A DNA stretch of 64,000 bases from Bacteroidota bacterium (GCA_016866235.1 VGMW01000001.1:496001-560000), one strand, 5' to 3'. Positions 9,959 to 18,862 are shown, counted from the first letter of the stretch. The notes: generated from the letters alone by a model not told the origin. Program-made: numbers and translations.

Positions 9959-11377
9959 TCAGGCAATTTCTTTTTTGATCTTTTGAAAGCCTGCCACATT
10001 CAGGCTGTAGCGTACCATGCGGCGGTCATCTTCAGTCCGTTGGGTAGCAATCAGCATTTCTTCAGAACCTGTGTAGAGCGAAAACTTCTCATTGATGGAG
10101 CGGATGACTAAGCTCCTTCGCTTTTTCATAGCGTCGATCGTTCTGTTTTCTGTACCCAGAATTTCATCCAAATCATTGGTGGTGATTGACTTTTGTTCGG
10201 ATTGATCAAATGCCTTCAGAACTTGTTTTTCCAGTTCATCGAACAAGGGTTGCTCCTCATCGGATTGTTGTGTGTTGTGGCGCTTGCTTCTTCGGATTAA
10301 AATCAAGCCGGATAAAAACATTAAAAGCCCGGTTGCCGAAACGAAAAGTGATGTTCGGTCAAGTTTACGGACAAACCCAAAATAAGGTTGTTGATAAACT
10401 TTAAGATCCGTTTCAATGAATTCATCACGTTTTAAAGCAATCCGTTCATGGGTTCGATTGGAGGTGAGAATGTGTAAGGTATCCTGATGAAAGAAGGTGA
10501 TCATCCGGTCGGCAAGCTTACCACTGTTTCGACCAACCAGTATGGCGTCTAAAATTTTTACAGACTTGGAGAAGTCCTTGAGTTCAAGGATCTTGTTGTT
10601 TCGGTAATCAATGACCTGTGTCTTGAATTTCTTTTTAGGGCCGAATGAAACCATTTCGCCAAAAGGCGTTCCTGCGACTTTAAACGTAGTACCCAATGCA
10701 TTTTTTGCATCGTTGGTGAGGGTACCATAATCCGACCATGATTTGGAGTTTAGGTCCAACATAAAAACCCTGTCGGTTTCGAACGTCATGTGTGTGTTGT
10801 CCTTATTGACTCGAATGCCATCCATTGGAATGGCGCATGGGATAACAAATAGCATTTGGTTTGGCAAGTCAAGCAGGTAACCACTATTCTGAATGATTAT
10901 GGGAACGGGTCGGTTCAAGGGCATGATTTCCCATCCATAAGTGTTTTCCCGATAGTAACGAAGGTTGCTATTTACGTTCCATAGTCCGTACCCACCAAGT
11001 GAAAATATGGTATCTCTATAGTTAAAATAAAAGGCTCCGAAATTGTATCCGCCGTAAATGGTTGAATCGATTCGTGTGACCACCAGGGAATCACCTTTGA
11101 ACGTAATGGACTGCACCCAGCCTGTGCCAGGAATGGCGCAGAACATCCCCTTTTTATTTTTTATGATGGCATCGATCCCTGAACTTGAATGGATTTTTTT
11201 GGAGTCCCGCACACCATCCACAAACATGGGGTTTGCCTTCATCCAGATCGAACTGATTTCTCCGAAGAAGTTTTTTTGGTTCCAGATCTCCCTAAGCAAC
11301 CAGATGTCTGATTCGGTTTGTGCTTGGGCGGCTGTAGTGGACAGCGTAAACAGTAAGGACAAGAAAAGAGGACGCAT
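9959..11377 (-). CDS. Single-pass membrane protein: exported beta-rich domain plus cytoplasmic winged-helix-like tail
   Basis: The 472-residue protein has a signal peptide (MRPLFLSLLFTLSTTAAQAQ). A long periplasmic region of about 320 residues has repeated Trp/Tyr-rich beta strands (DSLVVTRIDSTIYGGYNF, KSWSDYGTLTNDAK) suggestive of a propeller. One TM helix (about 340-361, LFVSATGLLMFLSGLILI) is followed by a basic RRSKRH stop-transfer. The roughly 110-residue cytoplasmic tail (FDELEKQVLKAF, ITTNDLDEILG, RRSLVIRSINEKF) looks like a winged-helix domain. A one-component membrane regulator is an inference; no family name is assigned. It lies 27 bases upstream of the Gfo/Idh gene and may be co-transcribed. 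Confidence 0.7.
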   Translation of the reverse strand: MRPLFLSLLFTLSTTAAQAQTESDIWLLREIWNQKNFFGEISSIWMKANPMFVDGVRDSKKIHSSSGIDAIIKNKKGMFCAIPGTGWVQSITFKGDSLVVTRIDSTIYGGYNFGAFYFNYRDTIFSLGGYGLWNVNSNLRYYRENTYGWEIMPLNRPVPIIIQNSGYLLDLPNQMLFVIPCAIPMDGIRVNKDNTHMTFETDRVFMLDLNSKSWSDYGTLTNDAKNALGTTFKVAGTPFGEMVSFGPKKKFKTQVIDYRNNKILELKDFSKSVKILDAILVGRNSGKLADRMITFFHQDTLHILTSNRTHERIALKRDEFIETDLKVYQQPYFGFVRKLDRTSLFVSATGLLMFLSGLILIRRSKRHNTQQSDEEQPLFDELEKQVLKAFDQSEQKSITTNDLDEILGTENRTIDAMKKRRSLVIRSINEKFSLYTGSEEMLIATQRTEDDRRMVRYSLNVAGFQKIKKEIA

Positions 11378-11510
11378 GGTTCAGGGATTCAAATTTAGTC
11401 CGCATTGGCCTTATCACAAACCTGAAAAGCAGGTAACTGGAGATAATTTATCCGTTTATAGGATAATTTACCCGAGAAAAGCTTCTTTGGTATCCGGAAT
11501 CTGCATTAGG

Positions 11511-12218
11511 CTATCGAAGCGTGCCCATGATTCGGTCCCAGAATTTTAGATAGAGTCCGTAATTACCGTTGAAAAACCGGTGATGAAAATTGTGTGCTGT
11601 AGCGGTATTGATCCATTTGCCAAAGCTGCTTTCCATAAAGCGCTTCGGATAAATTTCCCACCCCAGGTGGCCATAAACATTGTAGACTATCGAGAATAAA
11701 AAGAACAGGAAAAAATGCGTTCGGTGCATTGGCAGGGTGAAAAGAAACAATGGGAAAATCCCGACCTCCACCAACGCTTCCAGCGGATGAAAAGCATAAG
11801 CTGCCCAGGGCGATGGATTTGTTGAGGCATGATGGGTCGCGTGAAACCATCTATAAATCCCTGGCGTATGCATGATTCGGTGCGTCCAATAAAAATAGGT
11901 GTCGTGGATAAGAATCATTAACGGAAAAGCCAACCAATAATAAATCCAGCCACGTTCAGATATTTCGCTGTACAATCTGGTGTAGGAACGAATGGTGGGA
12001 TTAAAAACAAAAAAGTAAGGCACCAGGGCAAAGATCATAATGGTGACAACCGAATAACCAATTTCCCTCAAGTAATCTTCATTGCCTGGGAGCTTAGATT
12101 GTATTTTTTTTCCTGCGATTCGTGGATAGAGAATTTTGTAGCACACCAGAAAGGCAATACCTGCGATCAGAAAGTATCTGGTCGAAACATTAAACAGGAT
12201 GCCCCAGTATCGCTCCAC
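11511..12218 (-). CDS. Fatty acid hydroxylase / sterol desaturase family membrane protein
   Basis: The 235-residue multi-span membrane protein carries the His-box set of the superfamily: HDTYFYWTHRIMH, RWFHATHHAS, and HNFHHRFFNGNYG, which together ligand a di-iron centre. It is predicted to hydroxylate or desaturate a lipid at the inner membrane; bacterial substrates include carotenoids, sphingolipids and fatty acids, and the sequence does not choose among them. The start is GTG at 12218 (MERYWGILFN). The lipoprotein gene lies 17 bases upstream on the same strand. Confidence 0.9.
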   Translation of the reverse strand: MERYWGILFNVSTRYFLIAGIAFLVCYKILYPRIAGKKIQSKLPGNEDYLREIGYSVVTIMIFALVPYFFVFNPTIRSYTRLYSEISERGWIYYWLAFPLMILIHDTYFYWTHRIMHTPGIYRWFHATHHASTNPSPWAAYAFHPLEALVEVGIFPLFLFTLPMHRTHFFLFFLFSIVYNVYGHLGWEIYPKRFMESSFGKWINTATAHNFHHRFFNGNYGLYLKFWDRIMGTLR

Positions 12219-12235
12219 CTTTCTGCTGAGCTAAA

Positions 12236-12481
12236 TTATTTCTTTTGATTTTCTACCTGGGCTTTTACTTCCGTCGGATTTCCTTTGATCACCTGGACCG
12301 TCTCCTTTGAAGTTCCTGCAGAATCTTCTTTGATGGTGATGGTGGCTTCGGCAGTTGAATCATTTACCATCTTCATTTCAACTTTTACTTCCTTTTCTCT
12401 TTTTTCTTCCTGTTTCTTACAGCCTTGAAGCATGGGCAAAAAAATCAGGGAAACAATAATGGTTGATTGGATCATTTTCAT
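12236..12481 (-). CDS. Small lipoprotein
   Basis: The protein has 81 residues with a lipoprotein signal (MIQSTIIVSLIFLPMLQGC), lipobox LQGC and a Lys just after Cys. The mature part is short, highly charged (Glu/Lys/Thr-rich) and probably disordered. It lies on the same strand as the desaturase and M15 peptidase genes, which suggests co-transcription but no function. Confidence 0.7.
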   Translation of the reverse strand: MKMIQSTIIVSLIFLPMLQGCKKQEEKREKEVKVEMKMVNDSTAEATITIKEDSAGTSKETVQVIKGNPTEVKAQVENQKK

Positions 12482-12555
12482 AGTACTTGGTTTTATTCCG
12501 GCAAAGGAACGTATACGATCTCAAGGAACAAAGGTTTGAATGGAAAAGCTGATCC

Positions 12556-13296
12556 TTACCAGCGCGCACGAAATCCACGGGCATCGATGTGAACCGACAT
12601 TGCATAAACCCCAAGGCCCCCGCTGTTTCCAATTACCCGGCGTAAAATTGGCAGCAGAAGTTTTTTGTCTTCCCGGGTGGCCATGCCATCGCCATCGATG
12701 TCGCCGATTTTAATATCGAGCGCATCGCCCATCATGTGGCGGCTTTCACTTTTCCCGCCAACATTGCGATTGTGCCCGGGGGTACGATGTCCGGAAATGA
12801 TTCGGATTCCATCCCGGTCATGGCCTGCTTTTTCCAATTCATTCTGAACTTCTATAAACCGGTACAAAATGGATGGATTAATGTGGAAGTAAAATTTCTC
12901 ATCCGAAAAAATTGAATGTCTTCCATACTGATTGTCACCTGAAACGATACTCATTAGCCTGTTACTGCCTGCGATTTTTTTATACAAGTCCTTCTTGGTA
13001 ACAGCATAAAAGCGCTGTCGTTTGATTCTTTCCCGTTCGGCGCGCCGGTTCATTCCCGTTCTTCTTCTGAAATCATCGGGTATCTGCTCGTACGATACGC
13101 GTTCAAGGTTGTTTAGAAATTCTCTTAGCTGGCCACGGTTTTTAACATAAGGATTGCTGTGGGTCCAATCGTAGTACACCCGCTCCAGGACATTGGTCTT
13201 CGGCCAGAAACGCGCAACAAGAAAATATACTATGGAGACGGCAACGAGGGATAGTAGTATCCAGGAAAGTGGTTTAAGTCGCCGAAAAAATTTCAA
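12556..13296 (-). CDS. M15/DUF882-type D-Ala-D-Ala carboxypeptidase-like protein
   Basis: The protein has 246 residues. One N-terminal TM helix (WILLSLVAVSIVYFLVARF) anchors it with the catalytic part in the periplasm. The C-terminal domain (about 145-246) has the zinc signature SRHMMGDALDI (SxHxxGxAxD) and a second zinc site VHIDARG, as in peptidoglycan M15 peptidases. It also has ISGHRTPGHNR, the substrate-side Arg motif. The open frame begins at a TTG (13296) and no better ATG is seen. Predicted role: trimming of peptidoglycan peptides. Confidence 0.85.
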   Translation of the reverse strand: MKFFRRLKPLSWILLSLVAVSIVYFLVARFWPKTNVLERVYYDWTHSNPYVKNRGQLREFLNNLERVSYEQIPDDFRRRTGMNRRAERERIKRQRFYAVTKKDLYKKIAGSNRLMSIVSGDNQYGRHSIFSDEKFYFHINPSILYRFIEVQNELEKAGHDRDGIRIISGHRTPGHNRNVGGKSESRHMMGDALDIKIGDIDGDGMATREDKKLLLPILRRVIGNSGGLGVYAMSVHIDARGFRARW

Positions 13297-13354
13297 AAGC
13301 AGAATTTTCCCAAATTTAATGAGATCGACTCGGAAAAATCGACCTCATTCCTAT

Positions 13355-14656
13355 TCAATTGAAATTAGGATGGGTTTTAACCTCACACCGTAACTCGTGT
13401 AGGATGGAATAAAGTCCAAAATAGGTTCGGTTGATGTACAGCGCGTCTTTTACGCCTCTTGCCTTTTGGGAATTTCTAAGTTCCTTCATGGATGCAAGCC
13501 GCTCGCCGTAGGCATAGAGCGTTTCAAAATACTTATCGTCGGAAAAATCAAACGATTCCTTGGCGAATGGACGGCTCAGGAGTTCCACTAGTTCAACAAA
13601 AAGATCAGTGAAAAACGCTTTTTCCTTCGGGGAGTCTTCGGGATAAATGAATTTTAAATTGTTAAAGGTTTCTGCAAGCCGGTCTGGATTATCCAGCAGG
13701 CCCCTGTCCAGCAACCTGAAATAATTTTCATAGAAATCCTCCGGAATCACTTTGACGCATCCAAAATCAATAATGCCCAACTCGCCGCTTTTCATAAGAA
13801 TGAAATTGCCTGGATGGGGGTCTGCATGAACTTCCTTAAGCGAGTGGATCTGGAAATGGTAAAAATCCCAGAGTGCCTGTCCAATGCTGGACTTGATTCC
13901 GGCAGGAATCTTCTTTTTCAAGGCTTCGCCCAATGGTTCTCCATCCAGCCAGTCCATGGTAAGAATTCTTTTTGAAGAAAACTCAGGATAATAGCTTGGG
14001 AACCTAAGTCCCCTGATGTGGTTACAGAGGGAAGAGAGCCTTACCGAACGCTTAAGCTCAAGGGCATAGTCGGTTTCTTCCAACAAGCGGGATTCAACTT
14101 CCTGGATGAACTCCCGGTAGTCGGCAGGATTGAGGTTGAACATGGAAAGTGCTATGGGCTTTACCATGGCCAGGTCCGACTTCACCGAATCTGCGATACC
14201 AGGATACTGAACTTTTACCGCAAAGGTTTTCTTTGCTTTGGTGGCTTGATGAACCTGTCCCATGGAGGCAGCATTCACTGCATTCCTGGTGAACTGATCG
14301 AATAGGTCTTCTGGTTTTTTGCCCAGCGATTTCTGAACGATGTTGGTCACTAGGGGGTAGGACAGGGGCGGTGCGCTGTATTGTGCCAGCGTAAATTTCT
14401 GCTGATAGGCTCTTGGAAGAAGACTCCTGTCCATGCTCAGCATCTGGGCCACCTTCAGTGCGCTGCCTTTCAATTCACTTAATGACTCATAAATATCTTC
14501 TGCATTGTCCTGGTGCAATTCATCTTTGGAAAGATCCGGGTTCACCAGCTTCTTTCCATAATGCCGGAGGTAGTTGGTCCCTATTTTTGCACCGGTTTTG
14601 ATGAATTTGGTCGCACGCTGGACCTTCGAAACCGGAATTTTATCAAACTCCTTCAC
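13355..14656 (-). CDS. UbiB/AarF/ABC1-family atypical kinase
   Basis: The protein has 433 residues. It has the family KxGQ-type N-terminal motif in variant form (LKGSALKVAQMLSMD), a modified nucleotide loop (AASMGQVHQA), the invariant Lys (FAVKVQYPG), the catalytic ADPHPGNFIL and the metal-binding IIDFGCVK. Members are ATPase/kinase-like proteins that support isoprenoid-quinone and lipid homeostasis. The start is GTG at 14656. It lies 8 bases downstream of a TetR-fold gene, which suggests functional linkage. No C-terminal membrane helices are evident. Confidence 0.92.
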   Translation of the reverse strand: MKEFDKIPVSKVQRATKFIKTGAKIGTNYLRHYGKKLVNPDLSKDELHQDNAEDIYESLSELKGSALKVAQMLSMDRSLLPRAYQQKFTLAQYSAPPLSYPLVTNIVQKSLGKKPEDLFDQFTRNAVNAASMGQVHQATKAKKTFAVKVQYPGIADSVKSDLAMVKPIALSMFNLNPADYREFIQEVESRLLEETDYALELKRSVRLSSLCNHIRGLRFPSYYPEFSSKRILTMDWLDGEPLGEALKKKIPAGIKSSIGQALWDFYHFQIHSLKEVHADPHPGNFILMKSGELGIIDFGCVKVIPEDFYENYFRLLDRGLLDNPDRLAETFNNLKFIYPEDSPKEKAFFTDLFVELVELLSRPFAKESFDFSDDKYFETLYAYGERLASMKELRNSQKARGVKDALYINRTYFGLYSILHELRCEVKTHPNFN

Positions 14657-14664
14657 GCAAGAAC

Positions 14665-15348
14665 TTAGAAACGGACTTTGTTTTGATAGACGAATTTGGC
14701 CAGGTCAATGGCGGTGTCCAAAGCACCTTTGCCAAATAGATCAAAAGCCAGATTCACGGACTTTTCAACGAAGGCATCCGATTGTTCGAATGAGGTGGAG
14801 CTGTCGGAGACCCAGAACTGAAGGACGAGCATTAGGTGAATCCAAAAAATTTGAGGATAGCGGTTGTCCAGCATGGGTCGGGCAGCGACCTCGCCTGAAG
14901 ATTTTCCACTTCCGATGATCTCGGTTACAAAACTTTCAAATGCTGTTTTGAATCCTTTCAGGCAGGCGGGCAATTGGACAGGTGAAAGGCTGATGCCTGC
15001 CGTCATGACCGCAAAGCTTCGGTTTTCTTTAAGGATTTCCAGAAGGGTAAAATACAGGGCCAGCATCTTTTCGCGTGCAGAGAAATTCACAAATTGCTGG
15101 TCTGCTGAAACTGCGTCAATGGCGCGAACCATCAGCGAGGTCCATACCTGATTTTCCAACTCGTGGAAGGAGCCGGCCACATCATAAAATTCAGATTCCT
15201 TTATGCCGATTTCCTTACAGAATTTAAATACGGTAACGGGCTTTTTGCCATGCGATACAACATGGTCGATATACGCCTGAATTATTTTTTCTTTGGTCGG
15301 ATTCCCGGTTTTTTTTCCGGTTCCCTTTGATTTGGTCGTCTTAGCCAT
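14665..15348 (-). CDS. TetR-fold protein (possible COQ9-like partner of UbiB)
   Basis: The protein has 227 residues. After a Lys/Thr/Gly-rich tail, residues about 16-60 form a TetR-like helix-turn-helix (TKEKIIQAYIDHVVSHG, then CKEIGIKESEFYDVAGSF). The rest is all helical. Its C-terminal segment (LQFWVSDSSTSFEQSDAFVEK) resembles the COQ9 pattern YWLxDxSxxxxxTxxFLxR. COQ9 is a TetR-fold lipid binder that works with the UbiB-family protein COQ8. It may be a conventional repressor of the operon or a lipid-binding partner; the sequence alone does not decide. It is transcribed with the UbiB gene. Confidence 0.8.
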   Translation of the reverse strand: MAKTTKSKGTGKKTGNPTKEKIIQAYIDHVVSHGKKPVTVFKFCKEIGIKESEFYDVAGSFHELENQVWTSLMVRAIDAVSADQQFVNFSAREKMLALYFTLLEILKENRSFAVMTAGISLSPVQLPACLKGFKTAFESFVTEIIGSGKSSGEVAARPMLDNRYPQIFWIHLMLVLQFWVSDSSTSFEQSDAFVEKSVNLAFDLFGKGALDTAIDLAKFVYQNKVRF

Positions 15349-15461
15349 TCGGTTGATTTTTCCGAATGCAAACCAAACACAGAACGATCAATTTTGATCG
15401 TAGGTGAGTTACCTCTCGTCAGGAAAAAACGGCAGTTTATCGGGAAAAATGGAAGGTCCGA

Positions 15462-15893
15462 TCAGCAGTAGACCTTGAAGGGCGCGGTTTTATTTTTGAA
15501 ACCAAGGTAGTCGGCCTTGAAGCTCTCCAATCTGGGTTCAATTTCATCTGTCTTCACAATCCAGAATTGAGCGCCTGCCTCAACTGCCCTTGCCTGCTCG
15601 GTTTCATCGGCACTTGAAGAGATGATGCCGGCTACGACACCACTGTCGTATTCGGTTTTTAATTTTCTGATCAACTCAATTCCATCGATGGAACTTCCAA
15701 TAATGTTTAAATCGATGAATGCGCAGTCGGGCCTTTTTTCAGGGTTGGAAGCCCATTCTTTAAACATTATTTCTGCCTGCTCCGTAGAATAAATGGTTTC
15801 AATGTTCAAGGCTATGTCCAACAATCCATTGACCTCCTCAAACACCAGGTGGAACAAGCTCTCATCGTCGACTAGTAAAATTGAATTGATCAT
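15462..15893 (-). CDS. Stand-alone receiver-domain response regulator
   Basis: The protein has 143 residues, essentially only a CheY-like receiver: D9-D10, phosphoacceptor Asp61 (CAFIDLNIIG), Ser/Ser/Ser at 92-94 and Lys114. No output domain is present. The start is 2 bases after the stop of the upstream PAS kinase fragment, so the two are co-transcribed. It probably takes phosphate from that kinase and acts by protein contact. Confidence 0.9.
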   Translation of the reverse strand: MINSILLVDDESLFHLVFEEVNGLLDIALNIETIYSTEQAEIMFKEWASNPEKRPDCAFIDLNIIGSSIDGIELIRKLKTEYDSGVVAGIISSSADETEQARAVEAGAQFWIVKTDEIEPRLESFKADYLGFKNKTAPFKVYC

Positions 15894-15895
15894 GG

Positions 15896-17314
15896 TTACT
15901 TTAATTTAATAGAAATGGTGGTACCGACAGTTTCGTTCTTCCGGCAATATATCTGAAAATTATGTTCTTTCAATATGGCTACGCAGATCCCCAGGCCTAA
16001 CCCGCTTCCGGATTCCTTCTGATTTTCCCTGCGCAGATTTTTGGAGGAGAAATTGATGAATTCTTCCTGTGTGATGCCCCTGCCGTTGTCCTCCACCAGT
16101 AGTGTATCGGGATCGCCCATTCGAACTTTAACCCACTTATTCGTGCTGTCGTTGTATTTCAGTCCGTTACGAAACAGGTTGTCCACGGCTGTACAAAACA
16201 ATTGCTCACTTACCATGGCGCTGGTCAGGTTCTCTATAATGATTTGATCTTTGTAGGCTGTGGTAGAAATAAATTCACGCAGGATTTCACCGAGGTTGTG
16301 TTCGGTGAGTTTTAGTTTGGCGTCGGGCTTTACCAGGTTGGTAAACTCGAATATGCCCTTGTAAACCTTTTGTGCATGGCTGAGGCCTTCCTGAAGCATT
16401 CTTAAGGCAGGATCAAGTCTGAAGTTTTCAATGGCCTCCGGCGAAAGTCTGAGCTTAAGTGATTTAATGCCTCTGGGTATATAAACGTTTATGCCTGAGT
16501 GCATGTCGTGCCGTAAAATTTTTGCAGCGTGTTCCAGGTAGGTATTCTTTTTTTGAATTTCTCCGGATTGCTTTATTCGATCGGTAATGTCAACAGCAAT
16601 TTTAATTATCCTTTTTACCAATCCTTCATTGTTAATAATCGGAGTGTAGGTAGCCTGAAGCCAAACTATGGAACCATCTTTTTTGATGCGTTCCAATTCC
16701 GAAGATATGTGTCGGCCACCGCGAAGTGTATTCCAGAAATCCATGTATTCGAGGGATTCTGCGTACGTAGTGGTCACAAACATCTGATGGTGTTTACCTT
16801 GAAGCTCCTCATGGGTGTAACCCATGGTTTCACAGAACTGATCGTTGGCATACATAATGTTGCCATCCATATCAAACTCAACCACAGCGTTTGATTTGTT
16901 GATGGCATTCATTCGGTTTCTTATCTCCAATTCCTTCCTCTTTAATTCCGTTAAATCCTGACGGATGGAAGTGTATTCGGTTAAGGCTCCTGAGATGGGA
17001 TCAAAATCCGCTTTAACATAAGTGTCGACATAATAAAGCTGTCCGTTTTTAGATCGGTTGGTGACCACCTGGTTCCAGATGCCCTTATCCTTTATCACCG
17101 TCTTATACATGTCCTTCCACATGTCCTTTGGATGGATGCCGGAATTCACCACATTATGGTCCTTGCCCAACACCTCTTCCAGGCTGTACCCTGAAACCTC
17201 TGTAAACTTTTTATTGACGTAAGTGATTTTACCTTTTGCATCCGCTCTTGAAACGATGGCGGCCTCATCAACAAAATGAATCAGTTCTTCAAATCTTTTC
17301 CTTTGGGTTTCAAT
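15896..17314 (-). CDS. C-terminal part of repeat-PAS sensor histidine kinase (downstream of in-frame TAA)
   Basis: The frame is open from the codon after the TAA at 17315-17317. It contains the third copy of the repeat PAS (IVSRADAKGKITYVNKKF), a diverged second PAS (FDMDGNIMYANDQF), a histidine box (AAKILRHDMHSG) and a HATPase domain (NGLKYND, EDNGRGI, GSGLGLGIC). It is in the same frame as the upstream 17315-18862 piece, so the two were one gene. No strong start is visible; a non-ATG start near 17173 would cut into the PAS. Co-transcribed with the receiver gene. Function: cytoplasmic sensor kinase core; possibly inactive if not translated. Confidence 0.8.
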   Translation of the reverse strand: METQRKRFEELIHFVDEAAIVSRADAKGKITYVNKKFTEVSGYSLEEVLGKDHNVVNSGIHPKDMWKDMYKTVIKDKGIWNQVVTNRSKNGQLYYVDTYVKADFDPISGALTEYTSIRQDLTELKRKELEIRNRMNAINKSNAVVEFDMDGNIMYANDQFCETMGYTHEELQGKHHQMFVTTTYAESLEYMDFWNTLRGGRHISSELERIKKDGSIVWLQATYTPIINNEGLVKRIIKIAVDITDRIKQSGEIQKKNTYLEHAAKILRHDMHSGINVYIPRGIKSLKLRLSPEAIENFRLDPALRMLQEGLSHAQKVYKGIFEFTNLVKPDAKLKLTEHNLGEILREFISTTAYKDQIIIENLTSAMVSEQLFCTAVDNLFRNGLKYNDSTNKWVKVRMGDPDTLLVEDNGRGITQEEFINFSSKNLRRENQKESGSGLGLGICVAILKEHNFQIYCRKNETVGTTISIKLK

Positions 17315-18790
17315 TTATTGCTGCTGTAAAACCCTCTCGGTTGCATCGGTTGCAATTTTCATGACCCGGATTACCCTTCCTTCGGTATCCAATACCGGGT
17401 TGTAGGTCGCCTGCAACCAAATGCTTGAACCATCTTTTTTAACACGCTCAAAGACGGCATTGAGGTGTTTTCCATTGGATAATGTCTTCCAGAATGCCTG
17501 ATATTCTTCAGAGCTTAAATAATCCTGCCGAACCAACATGCCATGGTCTTTTCCTACCAGTTCGTCCTGCGTGTAGCCAAACAGTTCACAAAAATTAGGG
17601 TTTGCAAAAATGATTTTATGATCCAAACCAAATTCAATAACTGCGTTTGATTTGTTGATGGCATTCATCCGGTTGCGGATGTCCTGCTCCTTATTTTTTA
17701 GTTCAGTCAGATCCTGGCGTATGGAAGAATAGCCGGTGAGTGCGCCGGTTGTCGGATCGAATTCGGCCTTGATGTATGTGTCTACATGGTAAAGGCTGCC
17801 ATTCTTGGCCCGGTTGGTGACCACCTGGTTCCAGATGCCCTTATCTTTTATCACCGTCTTATACATGTCCTTCCACATGTCCTTTGGATGAATGCCCGAA
17901 TTCACCACATTATGGTCCTTGCCCAACACTTCTTCCAGGCTATACCCTGAAACCTCTGTAAACTTTTTATTGACGTAAGTGATTTTTCCTTTTGCGTCTG
18001 CTCTTGAAACGATGGCGGCCTCATCAACAAAATGAATCAGCTCTTCAAATCTTTTCCTTTGGGTTTCAATCTGTCGCTGCTGCAAAACCCTCTCGGTTGC
18101 ATCGGTTGCAATTTTCATGATCCGGATTACCCTTCCTTCGGTATCCAATACCGGGTTGTAGGTTGCCTGCAACCAAATGCTTGAACCATCTTTTTTAACA
18201 CGCTCATAGACGGAATTAAGGTGTTTTCCGGTGGATAAAGTCTTCCAGAATGCCTGATATTCTTCAGAGCTTAAGTAATCCTGCTGAACCAACATGCCGT
18301 GGTCTTTTCCTACCAGTTCGTCCTGCGTGTAGCCAAATAGTTCACAAAAATTAGGGTTTGCAAAAATGACATTACGATCCAAACCAAATTCAATAACTGC
18401 GTTTGATTTGTTGATGGCATTCATCCGGTTGCGAATGTCCTGCTCCTTATTTTTCAGTTCAGTCAGATCCTGGCGTATGGAAGAATAGCCGGTGAGTGCG
18501 CCGGTTGTCGGATCGAATTCAGCCTTGATATATGTGTCTACATGGTAAAGGCTACCATTCTTGGCCCGGTTGGTGACCACCTGATTCCAGATGCCCTTAT
18601 CTTTTATCACCGTCTTATACATGTCCTTCCACATGTCCTTTGGATGAATGCCCGAATTCACCACATTATGATCCTTACCCAACACTTCTTCCAGGCTGTA
18701 CCCTGAAACCTCCGTAAACTTTTTATTGACGTATGTGATTTTTCCTTTTGAATCGGCTTTTGAAATGATCGAGGCCTCATCGATAAACTT
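16900..18790 (-). repeat. In-frame 756-bp tandem repeats (about 2.5 units)
   Basis: The same landmark (CACATTATG.TCCTT, from the GKDHNVVNSG segment) occurs at 17150, 17906 and 18662, exactly 756 bases (252 codons) apart each time. Long stretches are identical at the DNA level. The last unit is repeat-like only in its first half; its second PAS is diverged. This points to recent duplication of an ancestral PAS-PAS unit. Confidence 0.93.
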
Positions 18791-18862
18791 TTCGATCTCA
18801 CCAAGTCTGTGTTGTTCGAGCTCTAATTCTTTGCTTAGAACTCCTTTTTTGGATGCCTTCAC
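17315..18862 (-). CDS. Repeat-PAS sensor protein (N-terminal part of split kinase)
   Basis: The protein has 515 residues and consists of two almost identical 252-residue units, each a PAS-PAC (KITYVNKKFTEVSGYSLEE) followed by a second PAS-PAC (NVIFANPNFCELFGYTQDE / KIIFANPNFCELFGYTQDE). It ends in a TAA where the previous repeat copy has CAG (Gln). It begins at a GTG directly after the TAG of the small membrane ORF. There is no transmitter domain of its own; the kinase core follows in frame. It may be a truncated pseudogene piece or a free PAS protein. Confidence 0.75.
   Translation of the reverse strand: MKASKKGVLSKELELEQHRLGEIEKFIDEASIISKADSKGKITYVNKKFTEVSGYSLEEVLGKDHNVVNSGIHPKDMWKDMYKTVIKDKGIWNQVVTNRAKNGSLYHVDTYIKAEFDPTTGALTGYSSIRQDLTELKNKEQDIRNRMNAINKSNAVIEFGLDRNVIFANPNFCELFGYTQDELVGKDHGMLVQQDYLSSEEYQAFWKTLSTGKHLNSVYERVKKDGSSIWLQATYNPVLDTEGRVIRIMKIATDATERVLQQRQIETQRKRFEELIHFVDEAAIVSRADAKGKITYVNKKFTEVSGYSLEEVLGKDHNVVNSGIHPKDMWKDMYKTVIKDKGIWNQVVTNRAKNGSLYHVDTYIKAEFDPTTGALTGYSSIRQDLTELKNKEQDIRNRMNAINKSNAVIEFGLDHKIIFANPNFCELFGYTQDELVGKDHGMLVRQDYLSSEEYQAFWKTLSNGKHLNAVFERVKKDGSSIWLQATYNPVLDTEGRVIRVMKIATDATERVLQQQ

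Noticed and set aside
16900-18790. CRISPR or mobile-element repeat
   Set aside because: The repeats are long, in frame and encode PAS domains; there are no spacers, terminal repeats or transposase.
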